Shown here in pieces: positions 53,101 to 64,000 of a stretch of DNA of 64,000 nucleotides (within the stretch, counting starts at the first letter, position 1; the number at the start of each line of letters is the position of its first letter). The stretch is taken from NCBI GenBank assembly GCA_037039925.1, contig JAXRKP010000538.1, positions 196,001 to 260,000 on the forward strand. The letters run 5' to 3'. A program made the translations under genes and the position numbers. Source of the stretch: Doris montereyensis (taxonomy: Eukaryota > Mollusca > Gastropoda > Nudibranchia > Dorididae). The notes beneath the pieces are model-generated. The model ran no database searches. It was not told the origin of the DNA and was given only the letters and a program-made list of their open reading frames with translations.

Positions 53101-56100
53101 TTGTTTTGGGTGTCCTTCTATGTTTGTCTTGGGTGTCCTTCTATGTTTGTCTTGGGTGTCCTTCTATATTTGTCCTGGGTGTCCTATGTTTGTCTTACAT
53201 GTCCTTTTATGTTTGTCTTACATGTATTTCTATATTTGTCTTGGGTGTCCTATGTTTGTCTTACATGTCCTTTTATGTTTGTCTTACATGTACTTCTATG
53301 TTTGTCTTGTGTGTACTTCTATGTTGGTGTTGGGTGTACTTCTATGTTTGTGTTGGGTGTACTTCTATGTTTGTCTTGGGTGTGTGTCCTTCTATGTTTG
53401 TCTTGGGTGAGTGTACTTCTATGTTTGTCTTGGGTGTACTTCTATGTTTGTCTTGAGTGTGTGTCCTATGTTTTTCTTGGGTGTACTTCTATGTTTGTCT
53501 TGAGTGTGTGTCCTTCTATGTTTTTCTTGGGTGTACTTCTATGTTTGTCTTGGGTGTGTGTCCTTCTATGTTTGTCTTGGGTGAGTGTACTTCTATGTTT
53601 GTCTTGGGTGTACTTCTATGTTTGTCTTGAGTGTGTGTCCTTCTATGTTTGTCTTGTGGTGTACTTCTATGTTTGTCTTGAGTGTGTGTCCTTCTATGTT
53701 TTTCTTGGGTAGGTGTACTTCCATGTTTGTCTTGGGTGGGTGTATTTCTATGTTTGTCTTGGGTGGGTGTACTTCTATGTTTGTCTTGGGTGTGTGTCCT
53801 TCTATGTTTTTCTTGGGAGGGTGTACTTATATGTTTTTCCTCGGTGTACTTCTTTATTTGTCGTGGGTGAGTGTACTTCTATGTTTTTCCTGGGTGTACT
53901 TCTATGTTTGTCTTGGGTGGGTGTACTTCTATGTTTGTCTTGGGTGTGTCTTTCTATGTTTGTCTTGGGTGGGTGTACTTCTTGTTTGTCTTGGTTGGGT
54001 GTCCTTCTATGTTTGTCTTGGTGGGTGTCCTTCTATGTTTGTCTTGGGTGTATGTCTTTTATGTTTGTCTTTGGGTGTACTTCTATGTTTGTCTTGGTTG
54101 TGTGTCCTTCTATGTTTGTCTTGGGTGTACTTTTATGTTTGTCTTGGGTGTCCTTCTATGTTTGTCTTGAGTGGGTGTCCTTCTATGTTTGTCTTGGGTG
54201 GGTGTACTTCTATGTTTGTCTTGGGTGGGTGTCTTTCTATGTTTGTCTTTGGGTGTACTTCTATGTTTGTCTTGGTTGTGTGTCCTTCTATGTTTGTCTT
54301 GGATGGGTGTACTTCTATGTTTTTCTTGGGTGGGTGTACTTCTATGTTTGTCTTGGGTGGGTCACTTCTATGTTTTCTTGGGTGTACTTCTATGTTTGTT
54401 GTGGGTGTCCTTCTATGTTTGTCTTGGGTGTCCATCTATGTTTGTTTTACATGTCCTTCTATGTTTGTCTGTGGGTGTCCTTCTATGTTTTTCTTGGGTG
54501 TACTTCTATGTTTGTTGTGGGTGTCCTTCTATGTTTGTCTTGGGTGTCCATCTATGTTTGTTTTACATGTCCTTCTATGTTTGTCTTGGGTGTCCTTCTA
54601 TGTTTGTCTTTGGTGTCCTTCTATTTTGTCTTCGATGTCTTTCTATGTTTGTCTTTCATGTCCTTCTATGTTTGTCTTACATGTCCTTCTATGTTTGTCT
54701 TTGGTGTCCTTTTATGTTTGTCTTAGGTGTCCTTCTATAATTGTCTTGGGTGTCCTTCTATGTTTGTCTTGGGTGTCCTTCTATGTTTGTGTTGGGTCTC
54801 CTTTTATGTTTGTCTTGGGTATATTTCCATGTTTCTCCTAGCTGTACTTCTACGTTTGTCTTGAGTGTACTTCTATGTTTTTCTTGGAAGTCCTTCTATG
54901 TTTGGCTTGGGTATCAATGTATGTTTGTCTTACATGTCCTTCTATGTTTGTCATGTGTGTACTTCTATGTTTGCCTTACATTTCTTTCTATGTTTGTCTT
55001 ACATGTCCTTCTATGTTTGTCTGACATGTCCTTCTATGTTTGTCTTGGATGTACTTCTATGTTTGTCTTACATGTCGTTCTATGTTTGCCTTACATGTCC
55101 TTCTATGTTTGTCTTACATGTCCTTCCATGTTTGTCTTGGGTGTCCTTCTATGTTTGTCTTGGGTGTACTTCTATTTTTGTCTTGGGTGTTCTTCTATGT
55201 TTGTCTTTCATGTCCTTCTATGTTTGTTTACATGTCCTTCTATGTTTGTCTTTGGTGTCCTTCTGTTTTTGTCTTGCATGTCCTTCTATGTTTGTCTTGG
55301 GTGACCTTCTATGTTTGTCTTGGGTGTACTTCTATGTTTGTCTTGGGTGTACTTCTATGTTTGTCTTACATGTCCTTCTATGTTTGTCTTACATGTACTT
55401 CTATGTTTGTCTTACATGTACTTCTATGTTTGTCTTACATGTCCTTCTATGTTTGTCTTACATGTACTAGTATGTTTGTCTTACATGTCCATCTATGTTT
55501 GTCTTACATGTCCTTCTATGTTTGTCTTACATATACTTCTATGTTTGTCTTACATGTCCATCTATGTTTGTCTTTGGTGTCCTTGTATGTTTGTCTTGGG
55601 TGTACTTCTATGTTTGTCTTGGGTGTACTTCTATGTTTGTCTTGGGTGTACCTCTGTGTTTGTCTTGGGTGTACTTCTATGTTTATCTTGGGTGTACTTC
55701 TAAGTTTGTTTTGGGTGTCCTTCTATGTTTGTCTTGGGTGTAATTCTAAGTTTGTCTTGGGTGTCCTTCTATGTTTGTTTTGGTGTACTTCTATGTTTGT
55801 CTTGTGTGTACTTCTATGTTTGTCTTGGGTGTACTTTTATGTTTGTCTTGGGTGTCTACTCTATGTTTGTCTTGGGTGTACTTCTATGTTTGTCTTGGGT
55901 GTACTTCTATGTTTGTCTTTGGTGTATTTCTATGTTTGATTCCTTCTATGTTTGTCTTGGGTGTCCTTCTATGTTTGTCTTGGGTGTATTTCTGTGTTTG
56001 TCTTGCATCTTCTATGTTTGTCTTGAGTGTACTTCTATGTTTGTCTTGGGTGTACTTCTATGTTTTCTTGGGTGTACGTCTAAGTTTGTCTTGGGTGTCC

Positions 56101-56440
56101 TTCTATGTTTGTCTTGGGTGCTCTATATTTGTCTTGGGTGTACTTCTGTGTTTGTCTTGGGTGTACTTCTATGTTTGTCTTGGGTGTACTTCTATGTTTG
56201 TCTTGGGTGTATTTCTATGTTTGTTTTGGGTGTCCTTTATGTTTGTCTTGGGTGTCCTTCTATGTTTGTCTTGGGTGTATTTCTATGTTTGTTTTGGATG
56301 TACTTCTATGTTTGTCTTGGGTGTACTTCTATGTCTGTCTTGGTGTACTTCTATGTTTGTCTTGGGTCTACTCTATGTTTGTCTTGGGTGTACTTCTATG
56401 TTTGTCTTGGGTGTCCTTCTATGTTTGTCTTGGGTGTATC
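50195..56440 (+). repeat. Giant 23-bp minisatellite (~6.2 kb, ~270 units)
   Basis: Tandem units of 23 bp with core CTATGTTTGTCTT followed by a variable hexamer and (A/C)CTT. Hexamer ACATGT dominates 50218-51900, and GGGTGT dominates most later blocks. From about 53370 to 54380 longer units with GGGTGTGTGT or GGGTGGGTGT (often 27 bp) prevail. The unit has no plus-strand stop, and 23 is not a multiple of 3. Every forward frame therefore gives the same 23-residue hydrophobic cycle for hundreds of codons (up to 573). I do not call these coding: they start at arbitrary ATGs within the array and shift with each indel. Confidence 0.98.
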
Positions 56441-56697
56441 ATGATTCTTTCAGTCTTGCACAGTAACTATTGTTTTTAGCATCTCAATTCTTCACACCAA
56501 ACAATAATGTGGGTCTTTCAATCTCATAGCCACTATGGCTCTATAACGTTGGTTATTTTGTAATAACCCCATCCGTTCCAACCCACACCTCAACTCGCCT
56601 GTGTTTGTGATTATTTTACTGTCGTCGTTTGGGAATTGTAACAATGTAAGTTCACCGTCTCTATTTTTAGACAATGGGTTTCAGAAGGGTGGAGAAT
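56441..56697. other. Unique spacer between two giant minisatellites
   Basis: About 255 bp without the repeat units on either side. The minus strand has a 60-codon frame from ATG at 56674 to the stop at 56492. It starts MSKNRDGELTLLQFPNDDSK and ends AIVAMRLKDPHYCLV, with balanced composition unlike the arrays. It is not recognised; it could be an exon, an old transposon piece or chance. A G run of about 15 starts at 56698. Confidence 0.5.
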
Positions 56698-59600
56698 GGG
56701 GGGGGGGGGGGGGTGCTTCGTTTAGCGCAGTTTGTCTGCAGAGATTGGGGGAAGGGCTCGTTTAGGATAGTCTGGCTGCAGGGGTCGTAGGAAAAGGCTA
56801 GTTTAACGTAGTCTGTCTACAGAGGTTGAGGGAAGGGGCTCGTTTAGCGTAGTCTGTCTACAGAGGTTGATGGAATTGGCTCTTTTAGCGTAGTCTGTCT
56901 ATAGAGGATGATGGAAGGGGCTCATTTAGCGTAGTCTGTCTACAGAGGTATATGGAAGGGGCTAGTTTAACGTAGTCTCTCTATAGACGTTGATGGAGGA
57001 GCTAGTTTAGCGTAGTCTCTCTATAGAGGTTGATGGAAAGGGCTAGTTTAGCGTAGTCTGTCTACAGAGGTACATGGAAGGGGCTAGTTTAGCGTAGTCT
57101 GTCTATGGGAGGTTGATGGAAGGGGATATTTTAGCGTAGTCTCTCTGTAGAGGCTGATAGAAGGGGCTAGTTTAACGTAGTCTGTCTACAGAGGTTGGGA
57201 GAAGGGGCTAGTTTAACGTAGTCTGCCTACAGAGGTAGAGGAAGGGGCTAGTTTAACGTAGTCTGACTACATGTACAGACGTTGAGGAAAGGGGCTCGTT
57301 TAAAGTAGTCTATCTACAGAGGTTGAGGGAAGGGGCTCGTTTAACGTAGTCTGTCTATAGACGTTGAGGGAAGGGGGCTAGTTTAACGTAGTCTGTCTAC
57401 AGAGGTTGATGGAAGGGGCTAGTTTAGCGTAGTCTGTCTACAGAGGTTTATGGAAGGGTTAGTTTAGCGTAGTCTGTCTACAGAGGTTGAGGGAAGGGGC
57501 TCGTGTAGCGTAGTCTGTCTACAGAGGTTGATGGAAGGGCTCGTTTAGCGTAGTCTGTCTTAAGAGGTTGATGGAAGGGGCTCGTTTAGCGTAGTCTGTC
57601 TACAGAGGTTGGGGAAGGAGCTAGTTTAGCGTAGTCTGTCTATAGAGGTTGAGGGAAGGGGCTAGTTTAGCGTAGTCTGACTACATATACAGAGGTTGAT
57701 GGAAGGGGTTCGATTAGCGTAGTCTGACTACAGAGGTTGATGGGAGGGTTAGTTTAACGTAGTCTGTCTACAGACATGGAGGGAAGGGGCTCGTTTAACG
57801 TAGTCTGTCTATAGAGGTTGAGGGAAGGGGCTCGTTTAGAGTAGTCTGTCTACAGAGGTTGGGGGAAGGGGCTTGTGTAGCGTAGTCTGTCTATAGAGGT
57901 TGATGGAAGGGGCTAGTTTAGCGTAATCTGTCTATAGAGATTGAGGAGAGGGGCTAGTTTAGGGTAGTGTGACTATAGAGGATGAGGAAAGGGGTTAGTT
58001 TAGCGTAGCCTATCTAAAGAGGTTGAGGAAAGGGGCTAGTTTAGCGTAGTCTGACTACATAGGTTGAGGAAAGGGGCTAGTTTAGCGTAGTCTGTCTACA
58101 GACGTGGAGGAAGGGGCTAGTTTAACGTAGTCTGCCTACAGACGTGGAGGGAAGGGGCTAGTTTAGCGTAGTCTGCCTACAGACATGGAGGGAAGGGGCC
58201 AGTGTAGCGTAGTCTGCCTACAGACGTGGAGGGAAGGGGCTAGTTTAGCGTAGTCTGCCTACAGACGTGGAGGGAAGGGGATAGTTTAGCGTAGTCTGCC
58301 TATAGACATGGAGGGAAGGGGCCAGTTTAGCGTAGTCTGCCTACAGACATGGAGGGAAGGGGATAGTTTAGCGTAGTCTGCCTACAGACATGGAGGGAAG
58401 GGGATAGTTTAGCGTAGTCTGCCTATAGACATGGAGGGAAGGGGCCAGTTGAGCGTAGTCTGCCTACAGACGTGGAGGAAGGGGCTAGTTTAGCGTAGTC
58501 TGCCTACAGACATGGAGGATGGGGATAGTTTAGCGTAGTCTGTCTACAGAGGGTGATGGAAGGGGCTAGTTTAGCGTAGTCTGTCTACAGAGGTTGATGG
58601 AAGGGGCTAGTTTAGCCTAGTCTGACTACAGAGGTTGATGGAAGGGGCTAGTTTAGCGTAGTCTGACTACAGAGGTTGATGGAAGGGGCTAGTTTAGCGT
58701 AGTCTGACTAAAGAGGTTGAGGGAACGGGCTAGTTTAGCGTAGTCTGACTACAGAGGTTGATGGAAGGGGCCAGTTTAACGTAGTCTGACTACAGAGGTT
58801 GATGGAAGGGGCTAGTTTAGCGTAGTCTGTCTACTGAGGTTGATGGAAGGGGCTAGTTTAGCGTAGTCTGTCTACAGAGGTTGATGGAAGGGGCTAGTTT
58901 AGTGTAGTCTGCCTAATGACGTGGAGGAAGGGGCTAGTTTAGCGTAGTCTGCCTACAGAGGTGGAGGAGAAGGGGCTCGCTTAGCGTAGTCCGTCTACAA
59001 AGGTTGATGGAAGGGGTAGTTTAGTGTAGTCTGTCTACAGACGTGGAGGAAGGGCTCGCTTATCGTAGTCTGTCTACAGAGGTGGAGGAAGGGGCTCGCT
59101 TATCGTAGTCTGTCTACAAAGGTGGAGGAAGGCGCTCGCTTAGCGTAGTCAGCTTACAGAGGTTTGGGGAAGGGGCTAGTTTAGCGTAGTCTGCTTATAG
59201 AGGTTGGGGGAAGGGGCTAGTTTAGCGTAGTCTGTCTACAGAGGTGCAGGGAAGGGACTCGCTTAGCGTAGTCTGCTTACAGATGGAGCGTAGTCTGCTT
59301 ACAGAGGTTGGGAAAAGGGCTAGTTTAGCGTAGTCTGCCTACAGAGGTGGAGGGAAGGGGCTTGCTTAGCGTAGTCTTCTTACAGAGGTTGGGAGAAGGG
59401 GCTGGTTTAGCGTAGTCTGTCTACAGAGGTGGAGGGAAGGCGCTCGCTTAGCGTAGTCTGCTTACAGAGGTTGGGGAAGGGGCTAGTTTAGCGTAGTCTG
59501 CTTACAGAGGTTGATGGAAGGGGCTAGTTTAGCGTAGTCTGTCTACAGAGGTTGATGGAAGGGGCTAGTTTAGCGTAGTCTGTCTACTGAGGTTGATGGA

Positions 59601-61470
59601 AGGGGCTAGTTTAGCGTAGTTTGACTACAGAAGTTGATGGAAGGGGCTAGTTTAGCGTAGTCTGTCTACATAGGTGGATGGAAGGGCTAGTTTAGCGTAG
59701 TCTGTCTACAGACGTGGAGGGAAGGGCTAGTTTAGCGTAGTCTGTCTACAGAGATGGAGGGAAGGGGCTAGTTTAGTGTAGTCTGTCTACAGACGTTGAG
59801 GGAAGGGGCTCGCTTAGCGTAGTCTGTCTACAGAGGTGGAGGGAAGGGGGCTCGCTTATCGTAGTCTGTCTACAGAGGTAGAGGGGAAGGCGCTCGCTTA
59901 GCGTAGTCTGCTTACAGAGGTTTGGGGAAGGGGCTAGTTTAGCGTAGTCTGCTTATAGAGGTTGGGGGAAGGGGCTAGTTTAGCGCAGTCTGTCTACAGA
60001 GGTGCAGGGAAGAGGCTCGCTTAGCGTAGTCTGCTTACAGAGGTTGGGGAAGGGGCTAGTTTAGCGTAGTCTGTCTACAGAGGTGGACGGAAGGGGCTCG
60101 CTTAGCGTAGTCTGCTTACAGAGGTTGGGAGAAGGGGCTAGTTTAGCGTAATTTTGCCTACAGAGGTGGAGGAAGGGGCTTGCTTAGCGTAGTCTGCTTA
60201 CAGAGGTTGGGAGAAGGGGCTAGTTTAGCGTAGTCTGTCTACAGAGGTGGAGGAAGGCGCTCGCTTAGCGTAGTCTGCTTACAGAGGTTGGGGGAAGGGG
60301 TTAGTTTAGCGTAGTCTGCTTACAGAGGTTGATGGAAGGGCTAGTTTAGCGTAGTCTGTCTACATAGGTGGATGGTAGGGGCTAGTTTAGCGTAGTTTGA
60401 CTACTGAAGTTGATGGAAGGGGGCTAGTTTAGCGTAGTCTGTCTACATAGGTGGATGGAAGGGCTAGTTTAGCGTAGTCTGACTACAGAGGTTGATGGAA
60501 GGGGCTAGTTCTGCGTAGTCTGCCTACAGACACGGAGGAAGGAGCTAGTTTAGCGTAGTCTGTCTACAGAGGTTGATGGAAGGGCTAGTTTAGCGTAGTC
60601 TGTCTACAGAGGTTGATGGAAGAGGCTAGTTTAGCGTAGTCTGCCTACAGACGTAGATGGAAGGGTTAGTTTAGCGTAGTCTGCCTACAGAGGTAGAGGA
60701 AGGGGCTCATTTAGCGTAGTCTGTCTACAGAGGTAGAGGAAGGCGCTCGCTTAGCGTAGTCTGTCTACAGAGGTAGAGGGAAGGGGCTCGTTTAGCGTAG
60801 TCTGTCTACAGAGGTAGAGGGAAGGCGCTCGCTTAGCGTAGTCTGCTTACAGAGGTTGGGGGAAGGGCCTAGTTTTACGTAGTCTCTCTATAGATGTTGA
60901 TGGAAGGGGCTAGTTTAGCGTAGTCTGTCTACAGAGTTTGGGAGAAGGGGCTAGTTTAGCGTAGTCTGTCTACATAGCTTGAGGGAAGGGGCTAGTTTAG
61001 CGTTGTCTGACTACATGTACAGAGGTTGAGGGAAGGGGCTCGTTTAAAGTAGTCTGTCTACAGAGGTTGAGGAAGGGGCTCGTTTAACGTACTCTGCCTA
61101 CAGAGGTAGAGGGAAGGGGCTCGTTTAGCGTAGTCTGCTTATAGAGGTTGGGGAAGGGGCTAGTTTAGCGTAGTTTGTCTACAGAGGTGGAGGGAAGGTG
61201 CTTGCTTAGCGTAGTCTGCTTACAGAGGTTGGGGGAAGGGGCTAGTTTAGCGTAGTCTGTCTACAGAGGTGCAGGGAAGGGGCTCGCTTAGCGTAGTCTG
61301 CCTACGAAGGTGGAGGGAAGGGGCTAGTTTAGCGTAGTCTGACTACAGAGGTTGGGGAAGGGGCTAGTTTAGCGTAGTCTGACTATAGAGGTTGAGGGAA
61401 GGGGCTAGTTTAGCATAGTCTGACTACAGAGGTTGAGGAAAGGGCTCGTTTAGCGTTGTCTGCCAGTATA
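56698..61470 (+). repeat. Giant ~41-bp minisatellite (~4.8 kb, ~115 units)
   Basis: Tandem units with GTTTAGCGTAGTCTG, (T/A/C)CTACAGAGGTTGA and GGAAGGGGCTA. Length varies from about 37 to 43 bp through changes in G and A runs. Sub-families are visible: CCTACAGACATGGAGG types near 58080-58520, ACTACAGAGGTTGATGG types near 58610-58800, and alternation of GCTCGCTTAGCG with GCTAGTTTAGCG units near 59050-60300. The plus strand is G-rich. Forward frames contain TAG in GTTTAG, so it is not open. Confidence 0.97.
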
Positions 61471-61925
61471 GGTTGGGAGTGTATCTGGAGGAGGGTGTAG
61501 ACTGTTTAATGTGATCTCGCTGCACAAGGACGAGGGAAAGGGGCTCATTTGACGTATTTTGACGTGATATGGAGAGGGGAGGGGGATCTTTAGCGTAGTT
61601 TGACTGCAAAAGTGGTTGGGTGGGGGGGGGGGGGGGGTTGTTCGGCGTAGTCTGGCTATAAAAGCATTATGGGAAGTGGGGAGGTGCTCACTTGAGTATT
61701 TAGGCTGAAGAAAATGGGGATAGTATCGTTTAGCGCAGCTTGTCTGCAGTGAATGGTGGGGGCGGGGGGGGGGGGGTTAGGGGGGTGCTACGTCAGCATA
61801 ATATTTTGATTGCAGAGTAGTGGTAGTTAGGAAGAGGGGTTCATTGAAACCTTCTCTGGCTGCAGTGGGGTGGGTGGGGTGGGTGGGTGGGGGGGAATCG
61901 CTTAGTGAAATTTGACCGAAGATGG
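61471..61925 (+). repeat. Degenerate flank of the 41-bp array
   Basis: Isolated diverged units at roughly 50-80 bp spacing (TTTAGCGTAGTTTGACTGCA near 61587, TTCGGCGTAGTCTGGCTATA near 61641, TTTAGCGCAGCTTGTCTGCA near 61730), separated by long G runs. This looks like the oldest edge of the array. A similar form (TTTAGCGCAGTTTGTCTGCA) appears at the left edge near 56720. Confidence 0.85.
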
Positions 61926-62778
61926 GCACATCGTGTATTCCAGGTTGTGAGTTAGAAATGAGCTTCTTCGTTATTAATAGGCGTATGACTATGAGTAATT
62001 ATAGATTTAAAAAACAATCTTTATCCCATCATAAGCCTCATGTCTGAGTTTTAAGGATATGTCAAAAGGTCAGAGTCACAATCATAATAATAATGGCTTA
62101 TGGTACAGACATTTCACGTCGGCAAAGGAATAAAATTATAGTCTATACAATTAATTAGAGGGCATAAAAAGACACAAAATTACAGATCGCGAATAAAAGA
62201 GAATATTGCCCATAAATTATTTATAGGCCTTTTTCAGGTCAAAGACAATCTTACGCCTGATCAGTTATATAGGATATAAGCTTTAGTCTTACACAAAGAT
62301 AATGTCTTCAACATTAAATCATCCCCAAGAAGTTTTTTACCAACGAACTCAATACCATCACATTGTTACAATATCTTCTTGACTTTTATTACTAGTTGAG
62401 AAGCCTACCACTGGTTGGCGTAGATTCTAGATCTACATATAAGTTTACATCAATGATTCTGCTGAAGTTCACAAAGGCTTGATATCGCCTACATGTCTTT
62501 GCTCTTATCTTATTGTCCCTTTGTCTCTGTTAGTCAGAGATTTTCTTTAAAAAAAGAAAAGAAAAAAAAAGTCATCTATTTCGGGCATTATGATCCTCTA
62601 GCTCTATATTCTAGGTTTTATGTTTTCTAAGTGTGTGTTCATGGTTTAGTTGGGTTTAAAAACAATCAAGTGCGTATCAGAGTTTGTTTCCGGTTCATTA
62701 TCTGTAAACATAGAGTTCCATCTTTTTCTATCATTACAGTCGACATAAAAGCCTTGGCGGTTTTTTGTTTTTGTTTTG
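61926..62778. other. No gene seen
   Basis: AT-rich sequence without recognised features. Confidence 0.5.
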
Positions 62779-62789
62779 TTGTTGTTGTC

Positions 62790-62821
<32 letters not shown>

Positions 62822-62829
62822 GGTTGTCT
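62779..62829. repeat. (GTT)n microsatellite
   Basis: GTT trinucleotide repeats with GTC and GTG interruptions; poly-valine and poly-threonine frames are artefacts. Confidence 0.95.
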
Positions 62830-62984
62830 TTTCTTCATAGGCACGGCACATGATATAAAAAAGTAATAAATGTGACTACTTTTCAAATCAATCAAAATAA
62901 AAATCTCCCCACCCGAGGCTGCTCTACACGATCCAACTCTACGTCAGCTATCTGTGTATAAAGTTAAGCTGGATTATGGGATGT

Positions 62985-63080
62985 AAAGACAAACACAGAG
63001 AGGCAAGGGGCATGTCGGAAGTGAAGGATAAATCGCATTGGATAATATGAAAAGCCAATAGGAACAAAGACGACACAAAC
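62985..63080 (-). mobile_element. SINE-B tail, inverted
   Basis: Minus strand reads CTTTGTTCCTATTGGC, TTATCCTTCACTTCCGACAT and GCCCCTTGCCTC, matching the 3' part of the SINE-B copy at 34.2 kb. The head is absent. Confidence 0.75.
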
Positions 63081-63141
63081 ACAAAGACATGTGCGTCGAC
63101 ACCCGTCGCCTCGCATGAACAGGAAACCCATTACCAGCCAT

Positions 63142-63330
63142 AGCGTAGTTGGTGTGATTGGTAGCACGCTTTCTTTTCATGGCGAGGCGATGGGATACGG
63201 ACGCAGAGGAACAGGTTCAATCCCCATATGGGCCAACATTTTTTTTCTCTTGTCTTTTCTTGGTATTTGTCTGGTCTTTGTTCCTATGGGGGCTCTAATA
63301 TCACAATTTATGTGATGTATCCTTCACTGT
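63142..63330 (+). mobile_element. SINE-B copy
   Basis: A-box-like TAGTTGGTGTGATTGGTAGC, CTTTCTTTTCATGGCGAGGC, B-box-like CAGGTTCAATCCCCATATGG, then CTTTGTTCCTATGGGGGCTC and TATCCTTCACTG. Only about 60 bp from the inverted tail to its left. Confidence 0.78.
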
Positions 63331-63514
63331 ACGCGGTGCTAATCCAGTGGAGTGATGTGCTAATCAAGCACAAATTGCACGGAGAGGCGTTTGGAGTAGT
63401 CCAGTCACTAAGTGATGAGAAGATGAGACCAACGAAAATGATGGTTGGCTTGAAACCACCTGAAACTGAAACCGTGTTGGTTTGTTTGGACGTAATTGTT
63501 TCACTCAGCCACGC

Positions 63515-63725
63515 CCAACAGGGGGGACTCAGTTGTCAAGAGGCAAGGTGTCGGCCTCACAACTTCGTGGGTTCTAAGAAGCCCCGCCGACGGTTGAAGA
63601 TTGTTTCACTCTGTGCAATTTAAAAGATCTCTTGACTGTTTACAACAAGGCAGTCCGGGCAAAATTAAATATTCCACCCAAAACTCCGAGATAACGCATT
63701 AGTCGTGAGGGTCAAACCAAATCAA
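63515..63725 (+). mobile_element. SINE-A copy with internal deletion
   Basis: Head AGTTGTCAAGAGGCAAGGTG, GTCGGCCTCACAACTTCGTG, CCCCGCCGACGGTTGAAGAT, then directly CTCTGTGCAATTTAAAAGAT, GGCAGTCCGGGCAAAATTAA and a tail of AAATC repeats. The middle with the CACCTAGTCCCATCG block is missing. Confidence 0.78.
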
Positions 63726-63794
63726 ATCAATTCAAGCCATGACCGGCACGAGAGCTGACCACGAGCCACGACATATTTTATTTCTTTTTAAAAT

Positions 63795-64000
63795 TTATTT
63801 ATTTGATTTTACTCACATTCACAATGAAGCTGACGATCTCGAGGGTTTTTGGTAGGATTTTTGTTTTAAACTGCTCGGATTGCCTTGTGTTGTAAACAGC
63901 CAATGGATCTTTCATGTGCACAGAGTGTTGTGGTCTGCAATTACTTGAGCTCCTTTTCTCTTTATCATCTTCGATGGAACTAGGTGTCGATTTATCTACC
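63795..64000 (-). mobile_element. SINE-A copy, cut by the window end
   Basis: Minus strand from the edge: GGTAGATAAATCGACACCTA, GTTCCATCGAAGATGATAAA, GTGCACATGAAAGATCC, CAATCCGAGCAGTTTAAAAC and GAGATCGTCAGC. The head lies beyond position 64000. It faces the preceding copy tail to tail, about 70 bp apart. Confidence 0.8.

Noticed and set aside
50147..55939. Open frames of 200-573 codons in the 23-bp array
   Set aside because: All three forward frames are open and encode the same short cycle because the unit lacks stop codons. There is no codon structure, conserved start or domain.
56698..61470. CRISPR-like or operator array in the 41-bp repeat
   Set aside because: Variation is spread along the unit with no constant repeat/unique spacer alternation. 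It is a classical minisatellite.

Overview
The window is a piece of a repeat-rich animal nuclear genome, most likely a gastropod mollusc. The grounds are interrupted protein-coding genes with GT-AG introns, animal-type LINEs and tRNA-derived SINEs, and very frequent TAGATCTAGA-like words. The taxon is an inference, not a sequence match. No bacterial genes, CRISPR arrays, rRNA genes or functional tRNA genes were seen.

Two conserved genes are recognisable and point away from each other. On the minus strand, 12039 down to 4410, are five coding exons of a RAB11-type small GTPase; the last exon, with the prenylation tail, is not in the window. On the plus strand, 23143 to 36268, are five coding exons of a DEDDh 3'-5' exonuclease of the AEN/ISG20-like family. 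Both reading frames are broken at isolated positions by 1-2 base changes while splice sites and protein motifs stay intact. An unrecognised minus-strand gene at 38787-39957 shows the same pattern, mostly at homopolymers or short duplications. The simplest common cause is residual sequencing or assembly indels.

Region by region: 1-2.2 kb LINE copy; 3.1-4.3 kb TTAA-flanked piggyBac-like element; 4.4-12.3 kb RAB11 gene, with a Mutator-like MITE in its first intron; 12.6-15.4 kb a second LINE family carrying a hAT MITE; 15.5-17 kb hAT, SINE and Harbinger remnants; 18.7-21.7 kb LINE, SINE and a second copy of the Mutator-like MITE; 22.5-36.9 kb exonuclease gene, whose introns hold SINEs, a LINE, DNA-transposon remnants and a 45-50 bp minisatellite ending at a real splice acceptor; 37-50 kb assorted LINE, SINE and DNA-transposon remnants with compound microsatellites; 50.2-56.4 kb a giant 23-bp minisatellite; 56.7-61.5 kb a giant ~41-bp minisatellite; 61.5-64 kb degenerate repeat and SINE copies.

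Long open frames inside the tandem arrays arise because the repeat units lack stop codons. They are not called as genes. All copy numbers are estimates from length divided by unit size.
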